DNA of 64,000 nt from Syntrophus sp034006265 (GCA_034006265.1 JAVETB010000004.1:13065-77064); one strand, 5' to 3'; shown: positions 52,286-61,794, counted from the stretch's first letter. The notes: generated by a model from the sequence alone, not told the origin. Numbers and translations: made by a program.

Positions 52286-53557
52286 ATGCTGAAAGACAAG
52301 AAAATCATTCTGGGAATAACCGGGGGAATCGCAGCCTATAAGGCTGCCGAGCTGACCAGGCAGCTGGTGAAGGGGGGAGCGGAAGTCAAGGTTGTCATGA
52401 CCCGCCATGCCCGGGAATTCATCACTCCGCTGACGATGCAGACCCTCTCGGGAGGCCCCGTTTTTATTGATATGTATGATACCATTAAAGAATTTGAGAT
52501 TGCGCACATCGCCCTCGCCGATTATGCGGATCTTTTTGTCATCGTTCCCGCAACGGCCAATGTGATCGGGAAGATCGCCTCGGGAATTGCTGATGACCTC
52601 CTGACAACAACGGTCTTGGCGACAAGGGCGCCGGTTTTGATCTGTCCGGCCATGAATGTCAACATGTATGAGAACGCCATCGTCCAGGAACAGGTCCGGA
52701 AACTGTCCGGGCATGGATATCATGTTCTGGAGCCCGCGGCAGGCGAATTGGCCTGCGGCACATCGGGAAAGGGCAGACTTCCGGAAATTCCGCAAATTCT
52801 GGAGGAAATCGAATCCCTGCTGACGGTCAAGGATCTAGTCGATGAGCATGTCCTGGTCACGGCAGGGCCGACCCGGGAACCGTTTGACCCCGTCCGCTTC
52901 ATTACGAACTATTCTTCCGGAAAAATGGGCTACGCAGTCGCCACAATGGCCCGTAGGCGGGGGGCAACTGTGACCCTCGTCAGCGGCCCGGTGCAGCTGC
53001 CCATCCCTGCCGGGGTTTTCCATGTCTCCGTCTCGTCGGCAAGGGAAATGCGGGATGCCGTAATGGCTGCCCTTCCAGAAGCTACGGTGGTGATCAAGGC
53101 AGCAGCGGTGGCCGATTACAGGCCGGCGGTCAGGCAGGAGCAGAAAATCAAGAAGAAGGATGATGACTTGACCCTGAAGCTGGAACGAAATCCCGATATC
53201 ATTCATGAAATCGGAGAAAAGAAGGAGGACCGGATCCTGGTCGGATTTGCCATGGAGTCCGAACATCTTGTTGAACACGCCATTGGCAAGATGGTGGCCA
53301 AGAATATGGACTTCATTGTGGCCAATGATGTCACGAAAGAGGGAGCCGGTTTTCAGGGAGATACCAATCTCATCACGATTCTGGACAGGGATGGGGAGAT
53401 GCAGGAGCTGCCGCTGATGGATAAGATGGAGGCGGCTGGAGTCATCCTGGACAAAGTCCGGGAGACTCGTGAACGCCTCCGCAGTCAACCCGACCAGAAG
53501 ACGGAGTCCTTGTTGTCTCTATGGAAGACCGCCGGTGGGAAAAGCAGACTTCAATAG
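52286..53557 (+). CDS. coaBC: Bifunctional phosphopantothenoylcysteine decarboxylase / phosphopantothenate-cysteine ligase
   Basis: A 423-residue CoaBC (Dfp) acting in coenzyme A synthesis. The CoaC part is a flavodoxin-like decarboxylase: GITGGIAAYKAAELTRQL, VPATANVIGKIASGIADDLL, PAMNVNMYENAIVQ and GELACGTSGKGRLPE with the reactive Cys. The CoaB ligase begins near 190 with VTAGPTREPFDPVRFITNYS, then SAREMRDAV, AAAVADYRP and VGFAMESEH. AGAGGG lies before ATG 52286. It has its own promoter and is followed by the uracil-DNA glycosylase gene in the same direction. Confidence 0.95.
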   Translation: MLKDKKIILGITGGIAAYKAAELTRQLVKGGAEVKVVMTRHAREFITPLTMQTLSGGPVFIDMYDTIKEFEIAHIALADYADLFVIVPATANVIGKIASGIADDLLTTTVLATRAPVLICPAMNVNMYENAIVQEQVRKLSGHGYHVLEPAAGELACGTSGKGRLPEIPQILEEIESLLTVKDLVDEHVLVTAGPTREPFDPVRFITNYSSGKMGYAVATMARRRGATVTLVSGPVQLPIPAGVFHVSVSSAREMRDAVMAALPEATVVIKAAAVADYRPAVRQEQKIKKKDDDLTLKLERNPDIIHEIGEKKEDRILVGFAMESEHLVEHAIGKMVAKNMDFIVANDVTKEGAGFQGDTNLITILDRDGEMQELPLMDKMEAAGVILDKVRETRERLRSQPDQKTESLLSLWKTAGGKSRLQ

Positions 53558-53570
53558 GATGATCTCGAAT

Positions 53571-54353
53571 ATGGAAGCAGATCGTTTAAGAGAGGAGCTA
53601 TTGACGCTCGTTCGTTCACTCAAGAGCCAGCTTGAGATCGAGCGGGATCTGCATCACCCCCTGTCGTGGCTGGCCGTGGGGGCGGAGAAAACAGAATCTT
53701 CCGGGACAGAGCATCCTGTTTTCGAAGAAGAACCTTCTGCTGTGCCGGGTGCATTGATGATCGGGGAAGGATCAGGTCAAAACGGTGGATCTCTCGATGA
53801 GATTTTCCGGAAGGTGGAACACTGCTCACTCTGTTCTTTGGGAAAAACAAGAAGGAACTTCGTCTTTGGTGAGGGCAGCCCATGCGCGGAGCTGGTCTTC
53901 GTGGGGGAGGCGCCGGGAGCTGAAGAGGACCTGCAGGGGCGGCCCTTTGTCGGTCGCGCAGGAAAGCTTCTGACCCGGATTATCGATGCCATGGGGCTGA
54001 AGCGGGAGGAGGTCTACATATGCAACATCCTGAAATGCCGTCCTCCGGGAAACCGGAACCCCCTGCCGGAGGAAATCGCGGCCTGTGAGCCCCATCTGGT
54101 GCAGCAGCTGGAGGCTATCCGCCCCCGGGTTATCTGTGCCCTGGGAACCTTCGCGGCCCAGACACTGCTGAAAAAAAAAGGCACGCCCATTACCGTGCTG
54201 CGCGGTCGCTTCCATGATTATCACGGAATCCCCCTGATGCCGACCTACCATCCCGCCTATCTTCTGCGGAATCCAGCGGCCAAAAAGCAGGCGTGGGAAG
54301 ATGTGCAAAAGATCATGAAAGTCCTCGGGGAGGAGAAATCAGGTGAAATATAA
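53571..54353 (+). CDS. Uracil-DNA glycosylase, type 4/5 iron-sulfur family
   Basis: A 260-residue DNA repair enzyme removing uracil. An acidic N-terminal region (about 1-75) precedes the catalytic domain. Cluster cysteines C85/C88 in EHCSLCSLGKT and later ones in YICNILKCRPPGNRNP fit the [4Fe-4S] type. Motif A is VGEAPGAEEDLQGRPFVGRA and motif B is MPTYHPAYLLRN. I chose ATG 53571 because AGGATGAT lies before it; upstream codons overlap coaBC. It overlaps the next gene by 11 nt. Confidence 0.92.
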   Translation: MEADRLREELLTLVRSLKSQLEIERDLHHPLSWLAVGAEKTESSGTEHPVFEEEPSAVPGALMIGEGSGQNGGSLDEIFRKVEHCSLCSLGKTRRNFVFGEGSPCAELVFVGEAPGAEEDLQGRPFVGRAGKLLTRIIDAMGLKREEVYICNILKCRPPGNRNPLPEEIAACEPHLVQQLEAIRPRVICALGTFAAQTLLKKKGTPITVLRGRFHDYHGIPLMPTYHPAYLLRNPAAKKQAWEDVQKIMKVLGEEKSGEI

Positions 54354-55635
54354 AACACGGTATTTTTTGATCCTGTGGCTGATCCTGGGATGGACGGGAC
54401 TTATGTCTGCCGCTGAAAGGCGGCCTGTCTATGACGTAATTCGCATCGATTCCGCCATTACGCCTCCCGTTGCCGATTACATTCTGCAGAGCATCGACGG
54501 GGCGGCAAAATCCGGATCCAATGGACTGGTTGTTCTTCTGGATACTCCGGGCGGACTAGACCTCGCGATGCGGGACATTGTAAAAGGCCTTCTGGGGGCC
54601 CCGATCCCTGTCATTGTGTATGTTTCCCCCTCGGGAGCCAGGGCCGCATCAGCGGGGATGATCATCATGATGGCGGCCCATGTGTCGGCTATGGCCCCTG
54701 GTACCAACATCGGTGCGGCGCATCCTGTCGGGATCGGCATCGGGGGGGGAACCGACAAGGTCATGATGGAAAAGGTGGAAAATGACGCCGTTGCCTATGC
54801 GATCAGCATTGCCAGGCAGAAGGGGAGAAATGAGGAATGGGTTGAAAGGGCGGTGCGCAAGAGCGAATCGATTCCAGCCGATCAGGCTCTCCAGGCGCGG
54901 GTCATTGATCTGGTTGCCAAGGATCTGACCGAGCTGCTCGAGCAGCTTTCCGGACGTGAAGTCCGGGTGGGCGGGAATGTGCGGGTTCTGGAAACAAAAG
55001 GGGCCATGATCCGGGAAATTTCGATGAACCTTCGACAAAAGGTCCTGACGACCCTCAGTGATCCCAATATCGCCTATATCCTGTTCCTTCTCGGGGCAGC
55101 CGGCCTTTACTTTGAACTAGCCCAGCCAGGGGCGATTCTTCCCGGCGTGATCGGCGGCATCTCTCTGATCATGTCTTTTTTCGCCATGCAGACCCTTCCC
55201 GTGAATTATGCAGGCATTGCCCTGATTCTTTTTGCCCTCATTCTCTTTATCGCAGAAATCAAGATCATCAGCCACGGCCTCCTGTCGGTGGGGGGCGTCA
55301 TTTCACTCCTGCTGGGTTCGCTTCTGCTGTTTGACTCTCCTGAACCGGCACTCCGGGTATCCTTTAAGGTCATGATCCCCACTCTGGGGATCGTTTCCGC
55401 TTTTTTTGTCTTTATTGTCAGTCTGGTCGTCAAGGCACAGATGGGGAAAAAGCATACCGGTCTCGATGAATTGATCGGTGCGGAGGGAATTGCTGTGACG
55501 GACATTTACCATACAGGAAAGACCTTTATAAGGGGGGAATACTGGGATGCATGGAGTGAACACCCCGTGGCGAAAGGAAAACAAGTCAGGGTTGAGCGCA
55601 TTGCAGGGATGAAGATGCAGGTCATGGAAATATAA
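54343..55635 (+). CDS. NfeD-family membrane serine protease
   Basis: A 430-residue membrane protein of the long NfeD type. After a signal segment (about 8-22) comes a ClpP-class protease domain with LLDTPGGLDLAMR, VSPSGARAASAGMIIMMAA (Ser103) and ARQKGRNEEWVERAVRKS. Four or five membrane segments (about 240-370) and a C-terminal OB-type NfeD domain follow. Such proteases cleave the C-terminus of stomatin-like partners. The next gene, 24 nt downstream, encodes that partner. The start is a GTG at 54343 behind GGAGAAATCAG. Confidence 0.92.
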   Translation: MKYKTRYFLILWLILGWTGLMSAAERRPVYDVIRIDSAITPPVADYILQSIDGAAKSGSNGLVVLLDTPGGLDLAMRDIVKGLLGAPIPVIVYVSPSGARAASAGMIIMMAAHVSAMAPGTNIGAAHPVGIGIGGGTDKVMMEKVENDAVAYAISIARQKGRNEEWVERAVRKSESIPADQALQARVIDLVAKDLTELLEQLSGREVRVGGNVRVLETKGAMIREISMNLRQKVLTTLSDPNIAYILFLLGAAGLYFELAQPGAILPGVIGGISLIMSFFAMQTLPVNYAGIALILFALILFIAEIKIISHGLLSVGGVISLLLGSLLLFDSPEPALRVSFKVMIPTLGIVSAFFVFIVSLVVKAQMGKKHTGLDELIGAEGIAVTDIYHTGKTFIRGEYWDAWSEHPVAKGKQVRVERIAGMKMQVMEI

Positions 55636-55659
55636 CCATATCAAAGGGGAGGATGGATT

Positions 55660-56403
55660 ATGTACGTGCCAATAGTTCTTGTCGTTCTGGTGGTGATGTT
55701 TCTGGCATCCGCCATTCGTGTTCTCAATGAATATGAACGGGGGGTAATATTCCGGCTTGGGAGGATTCTCGACGTTAAGGGGCCGGGACTTATTATCCTG
55801 ATTCCCGTTATCGACCGGATGATCAAGGTTGACATGCGCACCATTACCATGGATGTACCGTCGCAGGACGTCATCACGCGCGATAACGTATCCGTAAAGG
55901 TGAATGCCGTCGTTTATTTCCGGGTGCTGGATGCCAACTCTGCAGTGCTTCAGGTGGAGAATTATCTTTATGCCACATCGCAACTTGCACAGACCACGCT
56001 TCGGAGTGTCTGCGGACAGGTTGAACTGGATGAACTGCTCTCTGAAAGGGAAAAGATCAATCTTCAACTGCAGGAATTTCTGGATCGCAGCACAGATCCC
56101 TGGGGAATCAAAGTGTCTCTGGTGGAAGTAAAGCATATCGATCTGCCGGAAGAGATGAAACGGGCCATGGCCAAACAGGCTGAAGCGGAACGGGAGAGAC
56201 GGGCAAAGGTCATTTCCGCGGAAGGAGAATTTCAGGCGGCACAGAAGCTCATTGAGGCAGCGGCTCTGATGAGAACCCAGCCGATCTCCGTTCAGCTGCG
56301 TTATCTTCAGACCCTGAATCAGATTGCCGCGGAGAACAACTCAACGACGGTTTTCCCGGTTCCCATTGAACTGTTCAGTCATTTTTTAAAAGACAAGGAA
56401 TAG
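55660..56403 (+). CDS. Slipin / stomatin-like (SPFH) protein
   Basis: A 247-residue SPFH protein. One N-terminal membrane segment (about 3-18) is followed by EYERGVIFRLGRILDVKGPG, TMDVPSQDVITRDNVSVKVN and TLRSVCGQVELDELLSERE. A coiled-coil region with AEAERERRAKVISAEGEFQA comes next. It forms membrane-bound oligomers. The upstream NfeD protease is its usual partner. A strong GGGGAGG site precedes ATG 55660. The C-terminus holds PVPIELFSHFL, similar to the hydrophobic region cut by NfeD proteases. Confidence 0.93.
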   Translation: MYVPIVLVVLVVMFLASAIRVLNEYERGVIFRLGRILDVKGPGLIILIPVIDRMIKVDMRTITMDVPSQDVITRDNVSVKVNAVVYFRVLDANSAVLQVENYLYATSQLAQTTLRSVCGQVELDELLSEREKINLQLQEFLDRSTDPWGIKVSLVEVKHIDLPEEMKRAMAKQAEAERERRAKVISAEGEFQAAQKLIEAAALMRTQPISVQLRYLQTLNQIAAENNSTTVFPVPIELFSHFLKDKE

Positions 56404-56414
56404 AAAGGAAGAGT

Positions 56415-57128
56415 GTGAACGATTCCTTAAGAATGGACGGAAACCAGATCCTGATCTTGTGTGATTTTGATGGAACAGCATGCAGCAATGACATGGGAAA
56501 GGCCATCATGAACCGCTTTGCCGCGGGATGGCGGGATATTGACAGGTCTTATTACGCCAATGTCATCGGTTCACGGCTTGCCTATCTGCAGATTCAGCCC
56601 CTGTTCAAGGGAACGAAAAGGGAAATGGTCGATTACGCCCTGGAGGAGGAGAAGCTGGACCCCTATTTTCTGTCCTTTTATGCTGCCTGCAGAGGAAGTG
56701 GCATCGATCTGAAGATCCTCTCGGACGGTCTGGACTTTTATATTTCCTCCATTCTTCAAAAGCACGGATTGCAGGAGATAGAATTTTACTCGAACAGGGT
56801 TGTCTTCCGGGACGATGCCACCGTGTCCATCGAGTTTCCGTCACCACGAAACGGCTGCGATCTGTGCGGAACTTGCAAGAGTACGATACTCGAAGCCCAT
56901 CGGGAGGCCTACGATTGGATCATTTACGTGGGCGACGGCTATTCCGATGTGTGCCCGTCCCAGAAGGCCGACCTGGTCTTTGCAAAACCAATCCTCTCGG
57001 AGAAATGCAGGAAGAGGGGGAAGGCCTGCATCGCCTATGAGAATTTCCGGGATGTGGGTGTGATCCTTGAAGGAATGCTGGCGGATCAGGAAGGCGCTGC
57101 GGGAAGTTCGCCAAGACGCCGTCGGTGA
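56415..57128 (+). CDS. MtnX-like HAD-IB phosphatase
   Basis: A 237-residue HAD phosphatase of the MtnX/SerB-like group. Motif I is CDFDGTACSND (D17/D19), motif II is DLKILSDGLDFYI and motif IV is IIYVGDGYSDVCPSQKADLV. NGCDLCGTCK gives the paired cysteines seen in MtnX-type enzymes. It could dephosphorylate a sugar phosphate, phosphoserine or similar; no methionine-salvage gene lies nearby. The start is a GTG at 56415 (AAGGAAGAG). The last about 60 nt overlap the following phosphoribosyltransferase frame, and the arginine-rich tail may be an extension caused by a local change. Confidence 0.85.
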   Translation: MNDSLRMDGNQILILCDFDGTACSNDMGKAIMNRFAAGWRDIDRSYYANVIGSRLAYLQIQPLFKGTKREMVDYALEEEKLDPYFLSFYAACRGSGIDLKILSDGLDFYISSILQKHGLQEIEFYSNRVVFRDDATVSIEFPSPRNGCDLCGTCKSTILEAHREAYDWIIYVGDGYSDVCPSQKADLVFAKPILSEKCRKRGKACIAYENFRDVGVILEGMLADQEGAAGSSPRRRR

Positions 57129-57600
57129 CACAGGAGGTGCGTCCCGACATGCCCCTTTCGATGTTCATGACCTTACGTCGATAAAGGTCGAACATTGGGG
57201 AACCGCAGTGATAAACGAAAAGGCCTTCGTCAAGTATCCGCACCGCGCAGAGATTCGGGACATGAACGTCCTGCTGGTCGATGACGTGACGGACACCGGC
57301 GACACCCTCAAGGTTTCACTCCAGCACCTGGAAGCTCTGCAACCGCGGGAAATACGGACCGTTGTCCTGATACACAAGAACTGCTCTACTATGATTCCCG
57401 ATTACTCTCTCAGAAAAATCATAAAGTGGCGATGGGTCATTTTCCCCTGGCATACCCGGGAAGGTCTGACGGAGTTTATAAAAAAGCTCAAAGCCGGTGG
57501 CATGTGCGATGAGGAGAATCTGAGGCGCAGTATGGAGGAAAAATATCGTATCAATCTGTCGATCCAGACGCTCCGGGAAATTAGTTCAATGATTGGATGA
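57067..57600 (+). CDS. Phosphoribosyltransferase-like protein, N-terminus eroded
   Basis: A frame of up to 177 residues. It contains a complete PRPP-binding loop, MNVLLVDDVTDTGDTLKV (about 72-89), and C-terminal motifs of the xanthine/hypoxanthine-type family (IKWRWVIFPWHTREGL). Before VHDLTSIKVEHWG, where relatives have a PDIVVAIARGGYVPAR-like stretch, the text reads VRQDAVGDTGGASRHAPF, so the dipeptide loop is damaged and about 40 residues are missing. No good start codon exists (TTG 57067 used). It is possibly a pseudogene. Confidence 0.6.
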   Translation: MKECWRIRKALREVRQDAVGDTGGASRHAPFDVHDLTSIKVEHWGTAVINEKAFVKYPHRAEIRDMNVLLVDDVTDTGDTLKVSLQHLEALQPREIRTVVLIHKNCSTMIPDYSLRKIIKWRWVIFPWHTREGLTEFIKKLKAGGMCDEENLRRSMEEKYRINLSIQTLREISSMIG

Positions 57601-57720
57601 CCACTTCAGCGGCGTTGAAACGTATATGCCGAAGGGGCCGTCCGGTGAGGGATGGAATGACGACAGAATTCTTCGAAGAAGAATCAATCCGCAGCGTTTA
57701 GATGGAGGAGGAACCCGCAG

Positions 57721-58614
57721 GTGGCTGGAAAAGAAATGAATTGCATCTATGGCATCTGTAATCTGATCGATACGCCGGGCATTTTCATGGAGGAGATTCT
57801 CCAGGAAACGGTTCAACTCCTGCCTTCCGCCTTCCGGTATCCTTCCATGGCCTGTGCGCGAATTCTCATGCAGGGCTATCCTTTCGAGACGGCGGATTAT
57901 CAGCAGAGCAAATGGCGCCTGGCAAGTGACATCAAGGTAAAGGACAACGTATCGGGGATCATTGAGGTGAATTACCGGCAGGAGCCCCCGGAAGACGGCG
58001 ATGATCCTTTTCTGCCGGAAGAAGTCAAGATGCTCGATATCGCAGCCAATTACCTGGGGCTGGTCATCGAGCGGAAACGGGCGGAGGAAGAGATAGCGCA
58101 TCTGGCGACCCATGATGCCTTGACGGATCTTCCGACCCTCCTGCTGGCCAGGGACCGCCTTGGAATGGCCATCAGCCTGGCTCGCCGGAATAAAACAGCC
58201 GTTGCGGTGATGTTTTTAGATCTTGACGGATTCAAGGCCATCAACGAAAGCCTCGGTCATGAAGCGGGAGATTACATCCTGATCAGAACGGGGCAGAGGC
58301 TCCTCGCCTGTGTTCGCGAAAGCGATACGGTGGCCCGCGTCGGGGGGGACGAGTTTCTCATCATTGCTTCGGGGATTCATGCCCCCGGGAATGCGGAGAA
58401 GATCGTTGAGCGAGTCAATGCCCTCATCTCCCAGCCGATCCTTTTCAAGAGGAACAAGACCATCGCCGGAGGCGCCAGTATCGGGATCTCCCTGTATCCG
58501 GATGACGGCGCTGAAATGGAGGCGCTGATCAAGCAGGCTGAAGAGGCCATGTATACCGCCAAGAAGAGCGGCAGGAAACCGTTTCGTATTGCCGATTCTT
58601 CGGCGTCCGCATGA
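57721..58614 (+). CDS. GGDEF diguanylate cyclase with N-terminal GAF-like region
   Basis: A 297-residue protein. The first about 115 residues resemble a sensory GAF-type domain (SDIKVKDNVSGIIEVNYRQ). The GGDEF domain follows: THDALTDLPTLLLARDRL, VMFLDLDGFKAINESLGH, then an intact GGDEF motif (208-212). The inhibitory I-site RESD (199-202) lies five residues before it, so product inhibition by c-di-GMP is likely. There is no membrane segment. The start is GTG 57721 behind AGGAGG. Confidence 0.9.
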   Translation: MAGKEMNCIYGICNLIDTPGIFMEEILQETVQLLPSAFRYPSMACARILMQGYPFETADYQQSKWRLASDIKVKDNVSGIIEVNYRQEPPEDGDDPFLPEEVKMLDIAANYLGLVIERKRAEEEIAHLATHDALTDLPTLLLARDRLGMAISLARRNKTAVAVMFLDLDGFKAINESLGHEAGDYILIRTGQRLLACVRESDTVARVGGDEFLIIASGIHAPGNAEKIVERVNALISQPILFKRNKTIAGGASIGISLYPDDGAEMEALIKQAEEAMYTAKKSGRKPFRIADSSASA

Positions 58615-58646
58615 AGGAACTCCGCCTTTCAGGATAGGGGTATCGT

Positions 58647-59849
58647 TTAAAGCAGTGCAAGGGCATCAGCCAGGGCCATGCCTGTCCGAGTCGGCTGCAG
58701 CCGGCCATTGGCGATTCGAAGATGACCCGCCGAAAGAAGCGGCTTCAAAAAATCTTTTTTACTCGCCCAAAGATCAACACCGAACCTCTCGGAAAAGGCT
58801 CCGAGGTCGATGCCCGCCCTGGTTCGAAAGCCCAGAAAAAGCGTCTCCATCTGCAGCTCCTCGTTCGTCAGCACCTCGCAGCTCTCAACGGGACGCTCGC
58901 CTCTCTCCAGTCGCTGGAAGTAGCATTCCAGGGAGCGGACATTTTCCCAACGTTTTCCTCCGTCAAAGGAATGGGCCGCCGGGCCCAGCCCGAGATAGGG
59001 GATGTGCCGCCAGTATTTTGAATTATGCCGGGAAACGAAGGACTTCCCGAGGGCGAAATTGGAAACCTCATAGTGAGTGTATCCCGACGACTCGAGAAAT
59101 TCAGAGGTGTCCATGAAAAATCCAAAGAGTTCATCGTCATCGGGAATTTTGAACAGGCCCTGAGCGCAGCTTTTGCCGAGGGGCGTGTCCGACTCCAGAG
59201 TGAGCTGGTAACAGGAAAGGTGGGGAATGTTCAGCGATGCCGCATACTCCAAAGCCTTCTTCCATGCCTGCCGCGTCTGCCCCGGAATTCCATAGATCAG
59301 GTCAATGCCTATATGATCGAACCCGGCCTGCCGGGCAGCCATGATGGACTGAATCGCCTGGCTGCCGTCGTGTCTTCGTCCGAGGAAGGAGAGAAGGGTA
59401 TCGTCGAAGGACTGCACCCCGATGTTCAGCCGGTTGATTCCCAGGGCACGCATATGCTCGAGTACAGGTAAACCCACATCCGCTGGATTGACTTCCATGG
59501 TCACTTCGGCGTCTTCGAAGATGTCATAGGTCTTCCGAAGATGGGAAATGAGTTCGGACAGTTGGAAGGGGGAAAGAAGGGAGGGGGTTCCACCGCCGAT
59601 ATAAAGGGTGTCGAAGGAGTCGAACACCCCCCGCTGGAGGAGGGCCTCTTTAAACAGCGCCTGCAGGAAGCGCGGAATCTCGGGGATCTTCGTGACGGAA
59701 AAGAAGTTGCAGTAACGGCACTTGACTGCGCAGAAGGGGATGTGCAGATAAAGGCCGGGGAGCTGAACCTCTGCGCATCCGCGATAGGCATTTCCCTCCT
59801 TGATTTTCCCGGCCTGCCCCGGCGGCGATGTCAGGACCCGTTTCTGCAT
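58647..59849 (-). CDS. hemW: HemW-like radical SAM protein (coproporphyrinogen III oxidase-like)
   Basis: A 400-residue HemN/HemW-family protein. The cluster motif is PFCAVKCRYCNFF (C40, C44, C47), then TLYIGGGTPSLLSPFQLSEL, NRLNIGVQSFDDTLLSFLGR and LIYGIPGQT. HemW is a heme-binding chaperone rather than an oxidase, and HemW proteins lack the extra cysteine of HemN found before the cluster, which agrees with what is seen here. The frame opens earlier, to 60014, inside lepA. I chose ATG 59849, 26 nt after the lepA stop. Confidence 0.88.
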   Translation of the reverse strand: MQKRVLTSPPGQAGKIKEGNAYRGCAEVQLPGLYLHIPFCAVKCRYCNFFSVTKIPEIPRFLQALFKEALLQRGVFDSFDTLYIGGGTPSLLSPFQLSELISHLRKTYDIFEDAEVTMEVNPADVGLPVLEHMRALGINRLNIGVQSFDDTLLSFLGRRHDGSQAIQSIMAARQAGFDHIGIDLIYGIPGQTRQAWKKALEYAASLNIPHLSCYQLTLESDTPLGKSCAQGLFKIPDDDELFGFFMDTSEFLESSGYTHYEVSNFALGKSFVSRHNSKYWRHIPYLGLGPAAHSFDGGKRWENVRSLECYFQRLERGERPVESCEVLTNEELQMETLFLGFRTRAGIDLGAFSERFGVDLWASKKDFLKPLLSAGHLRIANGRLQPTRTGMALADALALL

Positions 59850-59875
59850 GGTGCTTCTCACTTCCTGATGGGCTC

Positions 59876-61672
59876 TCAGTCGGCGTCCGACTTCAATACG
59901 GACAGAAAGGCGCTCTGGGGAATGCTGACCTGTCCGATCATCTTCATGCGCTTCTTGCCTTTTTTCTGCTTTTCCAGAAGCTTGCGCTTCCGGGATATGT
60001 CTCCCCCGTAACATTTGGCGATGACGTCCTTGCGAAAAGCTGAGATGGTGGTCCGGGAAATGATTTCACCCCCGATGGCCCCCTGGATGGCGATCTTGAA
60101 CATCTGGCGCGGTATCTCCTCCTTGAGCCGTTCGCAGGCCTGCAGACCGCGGGCGCGGGCCCGGTCCCGGTGGACAATCTGCGACAGGGCATCCACCCGT
60201 TCCCCGTTGACCAGGATATCCAGCAGGGCCAGCTGGCCTTCCCGGTAGTCGATCACTTCATAGTCGAAGGAGCCGTATCCCTGGGTAACGGACTTGAAGC
60301 GGTCATAAAAATCGTAGATCACCTCGGCCAGAGGCAGTTCATAAATCAGTTCGACCCGGCCGGGGCTTGGATAGTTCAGCGTCGAGTTCGCCCCCCGTTT
60401 TTCCATGCATAATTTCATCACCGCACCGAGGTACCGTTCCGGCAGCATCAGGTTGGCGCGGATGTAGGGTTCCTCGGACAGCTCGATGGAAGAGCTTCCA
60501 GGATAGTGGGCCGGATTGTCTACATAGACGACGGACCCGTCCTTCAGGGTAAATCGATAGCGGACACTGGGTACGGAAAGGATGATCGACTGGTCGTATT
60601 CCCGTTCCAGCCTTTCCTGGACCACTTCGAGATGAAGAAGGCCGAGGAACCCGCAGCGGAAGCCCTGCCCAAGGGCGGCGGAAGAATCCTTCGTGTAGAT
60701 GAATGAGGCGTCGTTCAACTGGTATTTTTCCAGGGCGGTCTTGAGATCTTCATAATCGTCTGAGGCAATGGGATAGATGGAGGCGAAAACCACCGGCTTG
60801 ACCTCGCGGAAACCCGGAAGCGGCCGGGAGCAGGGATTTTCATCCAGGGTAATCGTGTCCCCTGTCCGCACATCGGAGACGGTCTTGACCCCGGCAATGA
60901 TGTATCCCACTTCACCGGCGCACAGGGCCTGGCGTTTTTCTCTCTGCAGCAGGAAATGACCCGCTTCCTCAACCCGATAGGTGGCCGAGTTGGACATGAA
61001 GCGGATGGTGTCACCGCTTTTCACCGTGCCGTCCATGATCCGGCAGTGGATGATCGTCCCGCGGAAGGCATCGTAATGGGCATCGAAGATCAAAGCCGCC
61101 AGGGGGTTTTCAGGATTTCCTTTGGGCGGTGGAATGCGCTGAACGATGGCTTCCAGGATTTCCTCAATGCCGATTCCCGCCTTGGCGGAACATTTCAGAT
61201 GCCCTTCCGAATCCAGCCCGAGTTCATCGTCAATCTGCTCGATCACGCGCTCCACATCAGCCGAAGGCAGATCGATCTTGTTGATCACCGGGATGATTTC
61301 CAGATCGTGTTCCATGGCAAGATAGAGATTGGCCACCGTCTGGGCCTGAACCCCCTGGGCAGCGTCAATAAGCAGCAGAACGCCTTCGCAGGAAGCCAGG
61401 GCACGGGAAACCTCGTAGGAAAAATCCACATGGCCCGGCGTATCAATGAGGTTCAGGCTGTAAGTTTTGCCGTCCCTTGCCTTATAGGGAAGGGTAATGG
61501 CCTGGCTCTTGATCGTGATGCCGCGCTCCCGTTCTATGTCCATATTGTCGAGCATCTGGTCCTTGAAGGTCCGTTCGTCGGAGATGCCGGTAAACTGGAT
61601 CAAACGGTCGGCCAGCGTGGACTTTCCGTGATCGATGTGGGCTATGATGCTGAAATTGCGTATATAATCCAT
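59876..61672 (-). CDS. lepA: Elongation factor 4 (LepA)
   Basis: A 598-residue translational GTPase. G1 is AHIDHGKST (11-19), then switch I RERGITIKSQA, G3 DTPGHVDF, G4 NKIDLP and G5 SAKAG. The C-terminal LepA-specific part has ITLDENP, VFASIYPI, GFLGLLHLEVVQERLEREYD and the end MKMIGQVSIPQSAFLSVL. LepA binds stalled or assembling ribosomes. The frame extends to 61723 with a TTG, but ATG 61672 gives the normal N-terminus MDYIRNFSIIAHID. It precedes hemW by 26 nt, a common pair. Confidence 0.96.
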   Translation of the reverse strand: MDYIRNFSIIAHIDHGKSTLADRLIQFTGISDERTFKDQMLDNMDIERERGITIKSQAITLPYKARDGKTYSLNLIDTPGHVDFSYEVSRALASCEGVLLLIDAAQGVQAQTVANLYLAMEHDLEIIPVINKIDLPSADVERVIEQIDDELGLDSEGHLKCSAKAGIGIEEILEAIVQRIPPPKGNPENPLAALIFDAHYDAFRGTIIHCRIMDGTVKSGDTIRFMSNSATYRVEEAGHFLLQREKRQALCAGEVGYIIAGVKTVSDVRTGDTITLDENPCSRPLPGFREVKPVVFASIYPIASDDYEDLKTALEKYQLNDASFIYTKDSSAALGQGFRCGFLGLLHLEVVQERLEREYDQSIILSVPSVRYRFTLKDGSVVYVDNPAHYPGSSSIELSEEPYIRANLMLPERYLGAVMKLCMEKRGANSTLNYPSPGRVELIYELPLAEVIYDFYDRFKSVTQGYGSFDYEVIDYREGQLALLDILVNGERVDALSQIVHRDRARARGLQACERLKEEIPRQMFKIAIQGAIGGEIISRTTISAFRKDVIAKCYGGDISRKRKLLEKQKKGKKRMKMIGQVSIPQSAFLSVLKSDAD

Positions 61673-61757
61673 CTCTAATTCTGATTTGTCCTTGAAGGTT
61701 GATTTACGTAAAACGCTTAACAATCCCGTTCGACATGCCTTTGCGGCGTCTTCAGAT

Positions 61758-61794
61758 AAAAAAGCCTTCCGGAATATCTGGAAGGCTTTTTTTT
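61758..61794 (-). terminator. Intrinsic terminator after adk
   Basis: A near-perfect hairpin, AAGCCTTCC (61762-61770) with GGAAGGCTT (61780-61788), flanked by A and T runs so that it could work in both directions. It separates the adk transcript from lepA. Confidence 0.85.
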
